Part shown: positions 1-5,727 of the stretch, in pieces
How the letters are laid out: each line of letters begins with the position of its first letter
How positions within the stretch are numbered: the stretch's first letter is position 1
Assembly: GCA_039029915.1 (NCBI GenBank)
Contig: JBCCFD010000178.1
Location: forward strand, 1-14,314
Length of the DNA: 14,314 nucleotides
Reading direction: 5' to 3'
Origin: QQUD01 sp039029915
Lineage (GTDB): Bacteria > Chloroflexota > Anaerolineae > Promineifilales > Promineifilaceae
The notes under the pieces: model-generated
Seen by the model: only the letters and a program-made list of their open reading frames with translations
Told to the model about the DNA's origin: nothing
The model's database searches: none
Made by a program: the position numbers and the translations under genes

Positions 1-899
1 CTAAATTTTTGAGTGATGATTGTGATTGGCATGGATTTGAACCATTACGACATTTGTCAAGTAGTTATGAGATTTGGAGCCGTTTTTGGCAGCCGCTTTT
101 TCATGCGATGCCAGATTTGATAAGACGGCCGTATCACTTTATCGGCGGTCATTTCGAAGACAACGATTGGGTATGTGGCACAGGTGATTTCATTGGCACC
201 TTTGTCAAAGATTGGACCCTTGAGCAAACAACAATTCCGGCCAATGGACAAACTGTTCATTTTCGCTTTGGTGAGTTCTGCAAAATTAAAGAGAACAAAA
301 TCGTTGAGATTCGAATCATTGTTGATTTAATTGATTTGTTACGGCAGGTTGGCATTCAGTTGGTGCCAGAAGAGTACGGCCGTTCACTGTGGATCCCTGG
401 TCCTTCGACTGGCAATGGGGTTTTGCTTGATGAGCAAGATGCTGCTGAGTCAGCTAAGACACTCGATCTGGTGGAAACGATGATCTTTGGGGGCTTAAAC
501 AAATACGATGGTAAAAACCAAGATAGCCAAGGGCTAGAACTGTATTGGCATCCCAATTTGGTGTGGCATGGTCCGGCCGGTATTGGCTCATCCTTCGGCA
601 TGGATGAGTTCAAAAAAAATGCACAAGGCCCCATTGTGAATGCATTCCCCGATCGCCGAGGTGTAGGCCACGTGGCACGCATGGCTGACGGCTTTTTTGC
701 GGCTTTGACGGGTTGGCCCAGTTTAGGCGGTACGCATTTAAACGATTATATGGATTGGCCGGCAACGGGTGAATACATCGGTTGGAATATTATGGATTTT
801 TGGCGGCGCGAGGGTGATAAGCTCCTTGAAAATTGGGTGATGATTGATCTGATTGGAGCGGCCAAGGCGTCGAAAGTTGATTTACTAGCGCGAATTTAG
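1..899 (+). CDS. SnoaL-like/NTF2-fold double-domain protein (5' end cut by window edge)
   Basis: This protein has two SnoaL/NTF2-like (alpha+beta barrel, polyketide cyclase-type) domains. Its homology to the gene at 1600-2613 shows what is missing. The first in-window codons at 3-11 read K-F-L before SDDCDWHGFEP and align with KYTADDYLWRGVYP around residue 30 of that paralog. About 30 N-terminal residues therefore lie outside the window, and the TTG at 9 is not a real start. Each half has the conserved ending seen in the paralog: a VDLIDLL segment closes domain 1 and ENWVMIDLIG closes domain 2. Domain 2 contains the motif WHGPAGIG. No signal peptide or membrane segment is visible in the part present. 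Family members include small hydrolases, isomerases, cyclases and non-catalytic binding proteins, so the reaction is unknown. I am confident of the fold family, not of the function. Confidence 0.8.
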   Translation, partial: KFLSDDCDWHGFEPLRHLSSSYEIWSRFWQPLFHAMPDLIRRPYHFIGGHFEDNDWVCGTGDFIGTFVKDWTLEQTTIPANGQTVHFRFGEFCKIKENKIVEIRIIVDLIDLLRQVGIQLVPEEYGRSLWIPGPSTGNGVLLDEQDAAESAKTLDLVETMIFGGLNKYDGKNQDSQGLELYWHPNLVWHGPAGIGSSFGMDEFKKNAQGPIVNAFPDRRGVGHVARMADGFFAALTGWPSLGGTHLNDYMDWPATGEYIGWNIMDFWRREGDKLLENWVMIDLIGAAKASKVDLLARI

Positions 900-979
900 A
901 TTGTTAGAGGTGTTGTTGTAGTCGTTGCAGAATGAAATCTATGATTGAATAAAAATTTGTACAGTTTTGGGAGGTTTTT

Positions 980-1489
980 ATGCCGTTTTGGAGGGCTTAC
1001 TACCATTTTGTTTGGGGTACGAAGGAACGAAAGGCGCTTATTACACCAGATATTGAGCCTATTCTGTTTCAATATCTGATCAACAGGGGTTTGGAAGATG
1101 AGGTGAATTTGTATGTGGTAAATGGTTGGGTTGAGCATATTCATTGAGTGGGATCAATTCCTCCCAAACATTCTATCGCTTCAATAGTGAAAAGATTGAA
1201 AGGAGCAAGCTCACATTTCATTAACGGATTAGGCATTCTCAATGAGAAGTTTGAATGGCAAAGAGGATACGGTGTATTTACTTTGGGTGAAAGTCAGCTT
1301 GATAGAGCAATTGCATATGTGGAGAACCAAAAAGAGCATCATGCAGGGCAAACGACGAATAGCTGGTTGGAACGGGTAAATATGGCAGATGAAGGGCCTG
1401 AAATGATTGGGTTACCCAGAGGTTCAATGCCGCCTTTATTAAATGAAAATCGAGAGATTTATGAACCCAATGACCCTCTGCCGTTTTAA
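980..1489 (+). pseudogene. REP-associated tyrosine transposase (RAYT, IS200/Y1 type) interrupted by an in-frame TGA
   Basis: From the ATG at 980, preceded by a strong GGGAGG ribosome site at 969-974, the frame encodes a Y1-family HUH transposase: MPFWRAYYHFVWGTKER, then the HUH motif EHIH (His53 and His55). Codon 56 (1145-1147) is TGA. The same frame then continues with VGSIPPKHS, VKRLKGASSHFIN, WQRGYGV and the catalytic-tyrosine motif YVENQ (Tyr113 counting through the stop), ending at TAA 1487-1489. Relatives usually have Leu directly after the second His, so a single TTA-to-TGA change would explain the stop. Nothing else looks damaged, which suggests recent inactivation or, less likely, readthrough. 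RAYTs act on REP hairpins, and three such hairpins lie directly downstream. The insertion separates two paralogous SnoaL-like genes. The family call is firm, and the broken state follows directly from the sequence. Confidence 0.85.
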
Positions 1490-1501
1490 AGGCATTTTTA
1501 T

Positions 1502-1582
1502 CGCACGGAATGAATTCTGTGTCTAACGAGGAAACGGGCTTAAGCCTGTTTGATTGACTAGCAGTAGATTTCAATCTACTCG
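1502..1582 (+). repeat. Cluster of three REP-like hairpins next to the RAYT gene
   Basis: Three short inverted repeats follow one another. Stem 1 is at 1504-1511/1514-1521 (CACGGAAT with ATTCTGTG, one G-T pair). Stem 2 is at 1532-1551, a 20-bp near-perfect palindrome centred on GGGCTTAAGCC with one mismatch. Stem 3 is at 1563-1570/1573-1580 (AGTAGATT with AATCTACT, perfect, 2-nt TC loop). Spaced hairpins beside a RAYT are the usual layout of REP/BIME elements, the substrates of these transposases. There is no T-tract, so this is not a typical terminator. The cluster fills the gap up to the next gene's ribosome site. Confidence 0.75.
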
Positions 1583-1599
1583 CGTATGAAGGCAAAATT

Positions 1600-2613
1600 A
1601 TGAGCAAATACCAAGAGGCAAAGGCGCTGGTGCGCCAATACTTTGATGATTTAGAGGCGGCTTCAGCAGATACGGCCGTTAATGTACTAAAAAAATATAC
1701 GGCTGACGACTATCTTTGGCGGGGTGTCTATCCATTCCGCGATCAGAATGGTGCGGAAGCTGTGGCTAACATCTTTTGGAAACCGTTAAAAAGCGCATTG
1801 GCTCACATGCAGCGCCGTCAGGATATTTTCATTGGTGGTACCAACGAAATAAGCGGTGAAATTTGGGTTATGAGTATGGGCAATTTTATGGGCCTTTTTG
1901 ACAACGATTGGCTTGGCATCCCACGCACCCGGAAGATTGCCAACCTGCGATATGCAGAATTTAGCTGTGTTGAAAACGGCAAGATCACCCAAACTGGCTT
2001 GTTTATCGATTTGATTGGCTTGATGGTGCAAGCAGGTACCTATCCATTGCCACCTTCAACAGGCGTCTACTTCAACTATCCCGGCCCACGAACCCACGAT
2101 GGCTTGCTTTACAATGATGCGCCTGCAGATCAGGGTGTAGCCACGTTGGCGCTGGTTAATGAGATGGTTCAAGATCTGTCTGATTTGAACGAAAGTGGCT
2201 CGATGGGTTGCCCACCGGAGGTGCTCGAACGGACTTGGAAAAAAGATATGCTGTGGTACGGTCCGGCTGGGATTGGGGCCACGTACACCATTCCTCGGTA
2301 TCAAGAACAGCATCAGCTCCCCTTTAGAAATAATTTAGATGATAAGAAATTTAACGGTCATATTTGCCGCTTTGCGGAAGGGAACTTTGCCTGTTTCTTT
2401 GGTTGGCCCAACTTGTCTAATCGGCCTATTGGGAACTTCTTAGGCTTGCCCGAAGGCAATAAGAGCAGCGACATGCAGGTGGTGGATGTGTATCGGCGTG
2501 AAGGGGATAAGCTGGCGGAGAACTGGGTGTTGATTGATATCCCCTATTGGCTCAAACAGCAGGGCTTGGACGTCTTGGGACGAACAGAGCAAATAATGAA
2601 TTATAAAGAGTAG
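1600..2613 (+). CDS. SnoaL-like/NTF2-fold double-domain protein, paralog of the gene at 1-899
   Basis: The product is a 337-residue soluble protein with two NTF2/SnoaL-like halves, roughly residues 1-155 and 170-330. Domain 1 carries ADDYLWRGVYPF, IFIGGTNE and GLFIDLIGLMVQAG. Domain 2 carries WYGPAGIG, GWPNLSN, YRREGDKLAENW and VLIDIPYWL. The same blocks occur in the same order in the upstream paralog (WHGPAGIG, GWPSLGG, WRREGDKLLENW), so this is a tandem duplication now split by the RAYT remnant and REP hairpins. The ATG at 1600 has a GAAGG ribosome site 7 nt upstream, and its first residues fit the domain start. The catalytic role is unknown; SnoaL-like pairs occur beside oxidoreductases in many catabolic loci. 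Its sequence contains one ACGGCCGT palindrome at 1672, read as Thr-Ala-Val. Confidence 0.82.
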   Translation: MSKYQEAKALVRQYFDDLEAASADTAVNVLKKYTADDYLWRGVYPFRDQNGAEAVANIFWKPLKSALAHMQRRQDIFIGGTNEISGEIWVMSMGNFMGLFDNDWLGIPRTRKIANLRYAEFSCVENGKITQTGLFIDLIGLMVQAGTYPLPPSTGVYFNYPGPRTHDGLLYNDAPADQGVATLALVNEMVQDLSDLNESGSMGCPPEVLERTWKKDMLWYGPAGIGATYTIPRYQEQHQLPFRNNLDDKKFNGHICRFAEGNFACFFGWPNLSNRPIGNFLGLPEGNKSSDMQVVDVYRREGDKLAENWVLIDIPYWLKQQGLDVLGRTEQIMNYKE

Positions 2614-2626
2614 TTGACTAAACCTA

Positions 2627-2645
2627 ACGGGTTTTGAATACCCGT
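2627..2645 (+). repeat. Single REP-like hairpin between the SnoaL-like and thioesterase genes
   Basis: A perfect 6-bp stem (ACGGGT at 2627-2632 with ACCCGT at 2640-2645) encloses a 7-nt loop, TTTGAAT. It has no following T-run. The ACGGG-type arm recalls the middle hairpin of the REP cluster at 1532, so it may be a solitary REP remnant. It could also act as a weak 3' processing or attenuation structure. Confidence 0.4.
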
Positions 2646-2665
2646 CAAGTTTGAATACGATAATA

Positions 2666-3088
2666 ATGGAAAAACGAGAAAACTATCACTATTTTTTGTC
2701 CATTCCCACCCGTTGGATTGACAATGATTTGTATCAGCATGTCAATAATGTTCACTTTTATGCTTTTTTTGATACGGTCATTGGCCATTATTTAACACAA
2801 GTGGGGCAGATGGATTATCAGAATGACAATGTTGTGGCTTTTGCCATTGAGAATTGGTGTCAATATAAACGACCGTTGCGCTTTCCGGATATTATTGAAG
2901 CAGGGCTTCGGGTGACAAAAATTGGGACCACCAGCGTTCGCTATGAAATTGGTTTATTTACAGAAGGATTTGAGGAGCCAGCCGCATTAGGCTACTTCGT
3001 CCATGTCTTTGTTGACCGAGCAAATGAAAACAAATCTGCCCCAATTCCCCAAAAGATACGTCAGGCGTTAGAAAAAATTCAAATTTAA
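2666..3088 (+). CDS. Acyl-CoA thioesterase, 4-hydroxybenzoyl-CoA thioesterase-like hotdog fold
   Basis: This 140-residue single hotdog-domain protein would hydrolyse an acyl-CoA thioester in the cytoplasm. The signature RWIDNDLYQHVNNVHFYAFFD near the N-terminus is the family's R-W-x-D-x-D-x-x-x-H-V-N-N-x-x-Y motif and includes the Asp used in catalysis by this subgroup. Other typical parts follow: an ENWCQYKRPLRFPD strand and turn, TKIGTTSVRYEIGLF, and a hydrophobic GYFVHVFVDR strand. The length is normal for the family. I chose the ATG at 2666; an in-frame TTG at 2651 would add five residues and neither has a clear ribosome site. The acyl group is unknown. It is co-directional with the SnoaL-like gene 52 nt upstream. 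The next gene has its own promoter-like region, so this is probably the last gene of the first unit. Confidence 0.83.
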   Translation: MEKRENYHYFLSIPTRWIDNDLYQHVNNVHFYAFFDTVIGHYLTQVGQMDYQNDNVVAFAIENWCQYKRPLRFPDIIEAGLRVTKIGTTSVRYEIGLFTEGFEEPAALGYFVHVFVDRANENKSAPIPQKIRQALEKIQI

Positions 3089-3102
3089 TTATTCTCTTTC
3101 TA

Positions 3103-3130
3103 TTGAATATCGAAAATAATGTTATACAAT
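3103..3130 (+). promoter_or_regulatory. Predicted sigma70-type promoter for the HisD-like gene
   Basis: A -35-like TTGAAT (3103-3108) and a -10-like TACAAT (3125-3130) are separated by 16 nt. The start site would fall about 7-10 nt further on, inside the 18-bp palindrome at 3129-3146. The sequence around it is AT-rich. The match is inexact and no transcript start is known. Confidence 0.4.
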
Positions 3131-3146
3131 TGCATACGTATGCAAT
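3129..3146. promoter_or_regulatory. 18-bp perfect palindrome, likely repressor operator
   Basis: ATTGCATACGTATGCAAT is identical to its reverse complement over all 18 bases. It overlaps the end of the predicted -10 box and the likely start site, about 145 nt before the HisD-like coding start. Its even symmetry and size fit a dimeric helix-turn-helix repressor such as the GntR or LacI families. No regulator gene lies in the window, so the partner is unknown. Confidence 0.5.
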
Positions 3147-3162
3147 CACAAAAAAATCAATT

Positions 3163-3279
3163 AAATGGCGAACAAAATGTAGATGCAACGATCTACACAA
3201 AAGTCAATTTTTGTTCTCCTAAAAGTCAATCACAAGATGATCTTCAGCTTATAGGTTTTATTTTGCGGTCGGCTTAAGA
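3163..3279 (-). repeat. Intergenic repeat, copy A (inverted GGAGAACAAAA arms)
   Basis: The arms are GGCGAACAAAA at 3167-3177 and TTTTTGTTCTCC at 3208-3219. They are followed by AGTCAATCAC to 3233 and, exactly 39 nt later, CTTAAGA at 3273-3279. Copy C (13101-13219) has the same AGTCAATCAC and the same 39-nt spacing to CTTAAGA; copy B (9091-9209) is similar. Between the arms copy A has its own small hairpin, GTAGAT with ATCTAC. The right end touches the ribosome site of the HisD-like gene. Read on the - strand it matches copies B and C, so here it points away from the gene that follows it. Confidence 0.65.
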
Positions 3280-3289
3280 AGAGGTAATC

Positions 3290-4567
3290 ATGGCAAAAAT
3301 TTTAAAACCAGGCATTAGCGACGAAGCTGCGTTTGATGCAGATGTAAAAGTTCAACAAATTGTTTCAGGCATTCTGGATGATATTCGCAAACGGGGAGAT
3401 ACGGCCGTTCGCGAGCTATCTGTTAAATTCGACAACTGGAGCCCTGAAAGCTTTCGTTTATCGGACAGTGAAATTCAAGAAATCGTTGGCTCTTTAGATC
3501 AACAGGTCATCGACGACATTAAATTTGCGCAAGACCAAGTCGCAAACTTTGCCCGCCACCAAAAAGATGCATTAAAAGATATCGAAGTTGAAACATTGCC
3601 CGGAGTCATCTTGGGCCACAAAAACATTCCTGTAAACAGCGTTGGCTGCTATGTGCCTGGCGGTCGCTATCCCATGGTCGCATCAGCTCACATGAGTGTT
3701 TTGACCGCAAAAGTGGCGGGCGTTAAGCGCATTATTGCCTGCACCCCACCGATAAATGGAGAGCTGCCAGCTGCCACTATTGCCGCTATGCATTTTGGAG
3801 GCGCAGACGAAATCCACATCATTGGGGGTGTGCAAGCAATCGCTAGAATGGCTTTGGGCACGGAAACAATGGAACCGGTTGATATGATTGTTGGCCCGGG
3901 CAACGCGTATGTTGCCGAAGCAAAACGCCAGCTGTTTGGTCGGGTTGGCATTGACTTACTGGCTGGTCCTACCGAAGTTTTAGTCATTGCCGATGAAACA
4001 GCAGACGCTGAAATGGTAGCCACAGACCTCCTCGGTCAAGCTGAACACGGTCCAAATTCACCGGCCGTTTTAATCACAACCAGCGAAAAGCTCGCCAATG
4101 AAACTGAAGTAGAAATCGGACGCCAGCTGGAGACCTTAGAAACGGCAGATATTGCGGCCGTTGCTTGGCGCGATTATGGTCAGATTATTTTGGTAGACAG
4201 CTTAGTAGAGGCGTGCGCAGAAGCTGACATCGTAGCCAGCGAACACGTTGAAATTTTAACGGCCGATAACGATTATTTCCTCAAAAATATGACGAACTAT
4301 GGTGCGCTTTTCATTGGCCCTCGCACAAATGTTGCTTACGGGGACAAGGTAATTGGCACAAACCACACCTTACCCACCAAGAAAGCGGGCCGCTACACGG
4401 GCGGGCTATGGGTTGGTAAATTTATTAAAACCGTCACCTACCAGCGTGTTGCTTCTGACGAGGCAAGCGCCATGATTGGTGAATATTGCTCCCGACTCTG
4501 CGCCATTGAACGGTTCTGGGGACATAAAGAACAGGCAGATTTACGCGTACGACGATACGGAAATTAG
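3290..4567 (+). CDS. HisD-family NAD-dependent dehydrogenase (histidinol dehydrogenase paralog, possibly HpsN-like)
   Basis: This is a 425-residue zinc- and NAD-dependent alcohol-to-carboxylate dehydrogenase of the HisD fold. All key HisD positions are recognisable: zinc ligands Gln250, His253, Asp352 and His412, and the catalytic Glu318-His319 pair in ASEHVEI. The glycine-rich GCYVPGGRYP and VGPGNAYVAEAK segments are also present. The C-terminal block reads TNHTLPTKKAGRYTGGLWVGKF, whereas true histidinol dehydrogenases usually have a PNHVLPTGGTARFSSGL-type block. That variant and the lack of any his gene nearby argue for a catabolic paralog. Sulfopropanediol 3-dehydrogenase (HpsN) is the best-known such branch. 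The ATG at 3290 has AGAGG 5 nt upstream. An SDR follows 93 nt downstream and may supply a second dehydrogenase step. Family certain; substrate uncertain. Confidence 0.87.
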   Translation: MAKILKPGISDEAAFDADVKVQQIVSGILDDIRKRGDTAVRELSVKFDNWSPESFRLSDSEIQEIVGSLDQQVIDDIKFAQDQVANFARHQKDALKDIEVETLPGVILGHKNIPVNSVGCYVPGGRYPMVASAHMSVLTAKVAGVKRIIACTPPINGELPAATIAAMHFGGADEIHIIGGVQAIARMALGTETMEPVDMIVGPGNAYVAEAKRQLFGRVGIDLLAGPTEVLVIADETADAEMVATDLLGQAEHGPNSPAVLITTSEKLANETEVEIGRQLETLETADIAAVAWRDYGQIILVDSLVEACAEADIVASEHVEILTADNDYFLKNMTNYGALFIGPRTNVAYGDKVIGTNHTLPTKKAGRYTGGLWVGKFIKTVTYQRVASDEASAMIGEYCSRLCAIERFWGHKEQADLRVRRYGN

Positions 4568-4569
4568 CA

Positions 4570-4641
4570 ATTTACGATTTACGATTTACGATTTATAAAT
4601 GCTTGCGTGTATTCGTAAATCGTAAATCCACAATCGTAAAT
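4570..4641. repeat. Heptamer ATTTACG tandem repeat with inverted copies, forming a long hairpin
   Basis: Three perfect ATTTACG units plus ATTTA run from 4570 to 4595. The complementary unit CGTAAAT occurs twice in tandem at 4614-4627 and once more at 4635-4641. Positions 4576-4591 pair with 4613-4628 as a 16-bp perfect stem with a 21-nt loop. It fills nearly the whole gap between the HisD-like gene and the SDR. There is no T-run after it. It resembles the short heptanucleotide repeats scattered in some cyanobacterial and other repeat-rich genomes. Confidence 0.8.
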
Positions 4642-4660
4642 CCCATAAAGCTGGGGATTT

Positions 4661-5422
4661 ATGAACGAAATTGATAGCTCAATGAACGGAAGAGTTGCCC
4701 TTGTCACGGGTGGCGGTGGCGGCATCGGCTCAGCGATTTGTCGACGGTTAGCACAGGCAGGCGCTAAGATATTAATTACCTATCGGTCAAATGAAGAAAA
4801 GGCAACGGCCGTTTTACAAAGCTTAGCTGGAGAAGGACACGCTGTGTACCAAGCGTCAGTCACCAATAGCGACGAGATGAAAAAGCTTGCTGAAACGGTG
4901 ACGGCTCATTTTGGCAAGCTCGATCTTTTGGTCAACAATGCCGGTATCACAACCCCAGTGCCTCATGATGATCTGGATGGTCTGAGCGACGAATGGATCG
5001 ACAAAATTTTCCAAACCAACGTTAGGGGCGCCTTTGCCACGCTACGTGCATTTAAACCATTGCTATTAAAAAGTGACTCAGCCTTGGTCATTAATCTATC
5101 ATCTATTGCGGCCGTTACTGGAATTGGCAGCAACGTGGCTTATTGCGCCAGTAAAGCAGCTATGGATTCGATGACGCGCTCTCTGGCTCGCGCCCTTGCC
5201 CCCGACATTCGCGTTGTTTCTGTTTCGCCCGGTTGGGTTCTTGGCGAATACGCCAAGCGCATGGATCCAGCATACATCCAGCAGCAGGCAGACAGCACAC
5301 CCTTGAAACGGCTAGCATCCCCAGAAGATGTGGCCGATACGATCTGGGCGGTAGCAACCGCCATGCCGTTTATGACGGGAAATATCGTCCCAGTGGATGG
5401 AGGACGACCTTTATCTCCATAA
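4661..5422 (+). CDS. Short-chain dehydrogenase/reductase (classical SDR)
   Basis: The product is a 253-residue NAD(P)-dependent oxidoreductase with a complete classical SDR motif set: the cofactor loop TGGGGGIG (16-23), the NNAG motif (92-95), and the catalytic tetrad Asn120, Ser148, Tyr161 and Lys165 (YCASK). The SVSPGWV segment and the C-terminal ending FMTGNIVPVDGG are typical of 3-oxoacyl-ACP reductase-like or polyol dehydrogenase SDRs. TYRSNEEK follows strand 2, and its basic Arg suggests NADP use, though this is only a hint. The start at 4661 is preceded by GGGG and fits the family length; an in-frame ATG at 4682 is an alternative. It follows the HisD paralog in the same direction and is ended by the strong hairpin at 5463. 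The pair could oxidise a diol stepwise, but the substrate is not determinable. Confidence 0.88.
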   Translation: MNEIDSSMNGRVALVTGGGGGIGSAICRRLAQAGAKILITYRSNEEKATAVLQSLAGEGHAVYQASVTNSDEMKKLAETVTAHFGKLDLLVNNAGITTPVPHDDLDGLSDEWIDKIFQTNVRGAFATLRAFKPLLLKSDSALVINLSSIAAVTGIGSNVAYCASKAAMDSMTRSLARALAPDIRVVSVSPGWVLGEYAKRMDPAYIQQQADSTPLKRLASPEDVADTIWAVATAMPFMTGNIVPVDGGRPLSP

Positions 5423-5462
5423 TTGGCTTTGCGTTTTTTCCAAAAAATTGATTTTTGCATCA

Positions 5463-5498
5463 AAAAACGGCCGTTTCACATTAGAAACGGCCGTTTTT
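5463..5498. terminator. Rho-independent, apparently bidirectional terminator built from two ACGGCCGT palindromes
   Basis: A perfect 15-bp stem (5463-5477 with 5484-5498) encloses a 6-nt loop, ACATTA. The stem is AAAAACGGCCGTTTC paired with GAAACGGCCGTTTTT, so it begins with an A-run and ends with a T-run and can act on either strand. It lies 40 nt after the SDR stop. Each arm is itself the palindrome abundant across the window. Confidence 0.85.
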
Positions 5499-5727
5499 AA
5501 TTTCCTGCTATGATAAAGGTAAACCATCAAATCAACATCGCACACTCTTCCCAATTAGGCTACCATTTAGACGGGTTTTGCATCTATTTTAAATTGATGG
5601 ATAAAGATTGTGAAGAAAGTAGACGATGTTTTAAAAGGTTTAGTTGATTTGATGTGTCTTCCAGCCGACATAATTATTGAGCATCTTGAGTTGAAAAAAT
5701 TCGGATAAAGATAATAAGGATTGAACT
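5499..5727. other. Intergenic region before the amine oxidase gene with a split 12-bp inverted repeat
   Basis: No convincing gene fills this stretch, apart from the small open frame listed at 5610. CATCAAATCAAC (5525-5536) is exactly inverted as GTTGATTTGATG (5643-5654). Just inside it, AACATCG (5534-5540) is inverted as CGATGTT (5624-5630). A weak promoter-like pair, TTGATG at 5649 and TAATTA at 5671 with 16-nt spacing, could drive the next gene. An AAGGA ribosome site lies shortly before the ATG at 5728. Confidence 0.4.
5610..5708 (+). CDS. Candidate 32-residue small protein
   Basis: A GTG-initiated frame encodes KKVDDVLKGLVDLM, then LPADIIIEHLELKKFG, stopping at TAA 5706-5708, 20 nt before the amine oxidase start. 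The composition is balanced and amphipathic, with charged and hydrophobic residues alternating in a helix-like way. It has only a weak ribosome site (GGA about 9 nt upstream) and I recognise no family. It may be chance, or the tail of a decayed gene. Confidence 0.2.
   Translation: MKKVDDVLKGLVDLMCLPADIIIEHLELKKFG

Noticed and set aside
896..1144. An 82-codon open frame on the - strand across the RAYT N-terminal part
   Set aside because: It lies antisense to the recognisable transposase, and its translation is low-complexity with no family features.
1502..1582. The three hairpins after the RAYT as a CRISPR array
   Set aside because: The three units differ in sequence and the spacers are too short and irregular; they are palindromes of the REP type.
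3163..3279. Intergenic repeat copy A as a terminator of the thioesterase gene
   Set aside because: The inverted arms are AT-rich with a 30-nt separation and no terminal T-run, and copies B and C occur inside a gene series where termination would be odd.
5140..5463. Open frames on both strands over the SDR C-terminus
   Set aside because: They overlap the conserved SDR catalytic and C-terminal motifs and have no ribosome site or recognisable domain.
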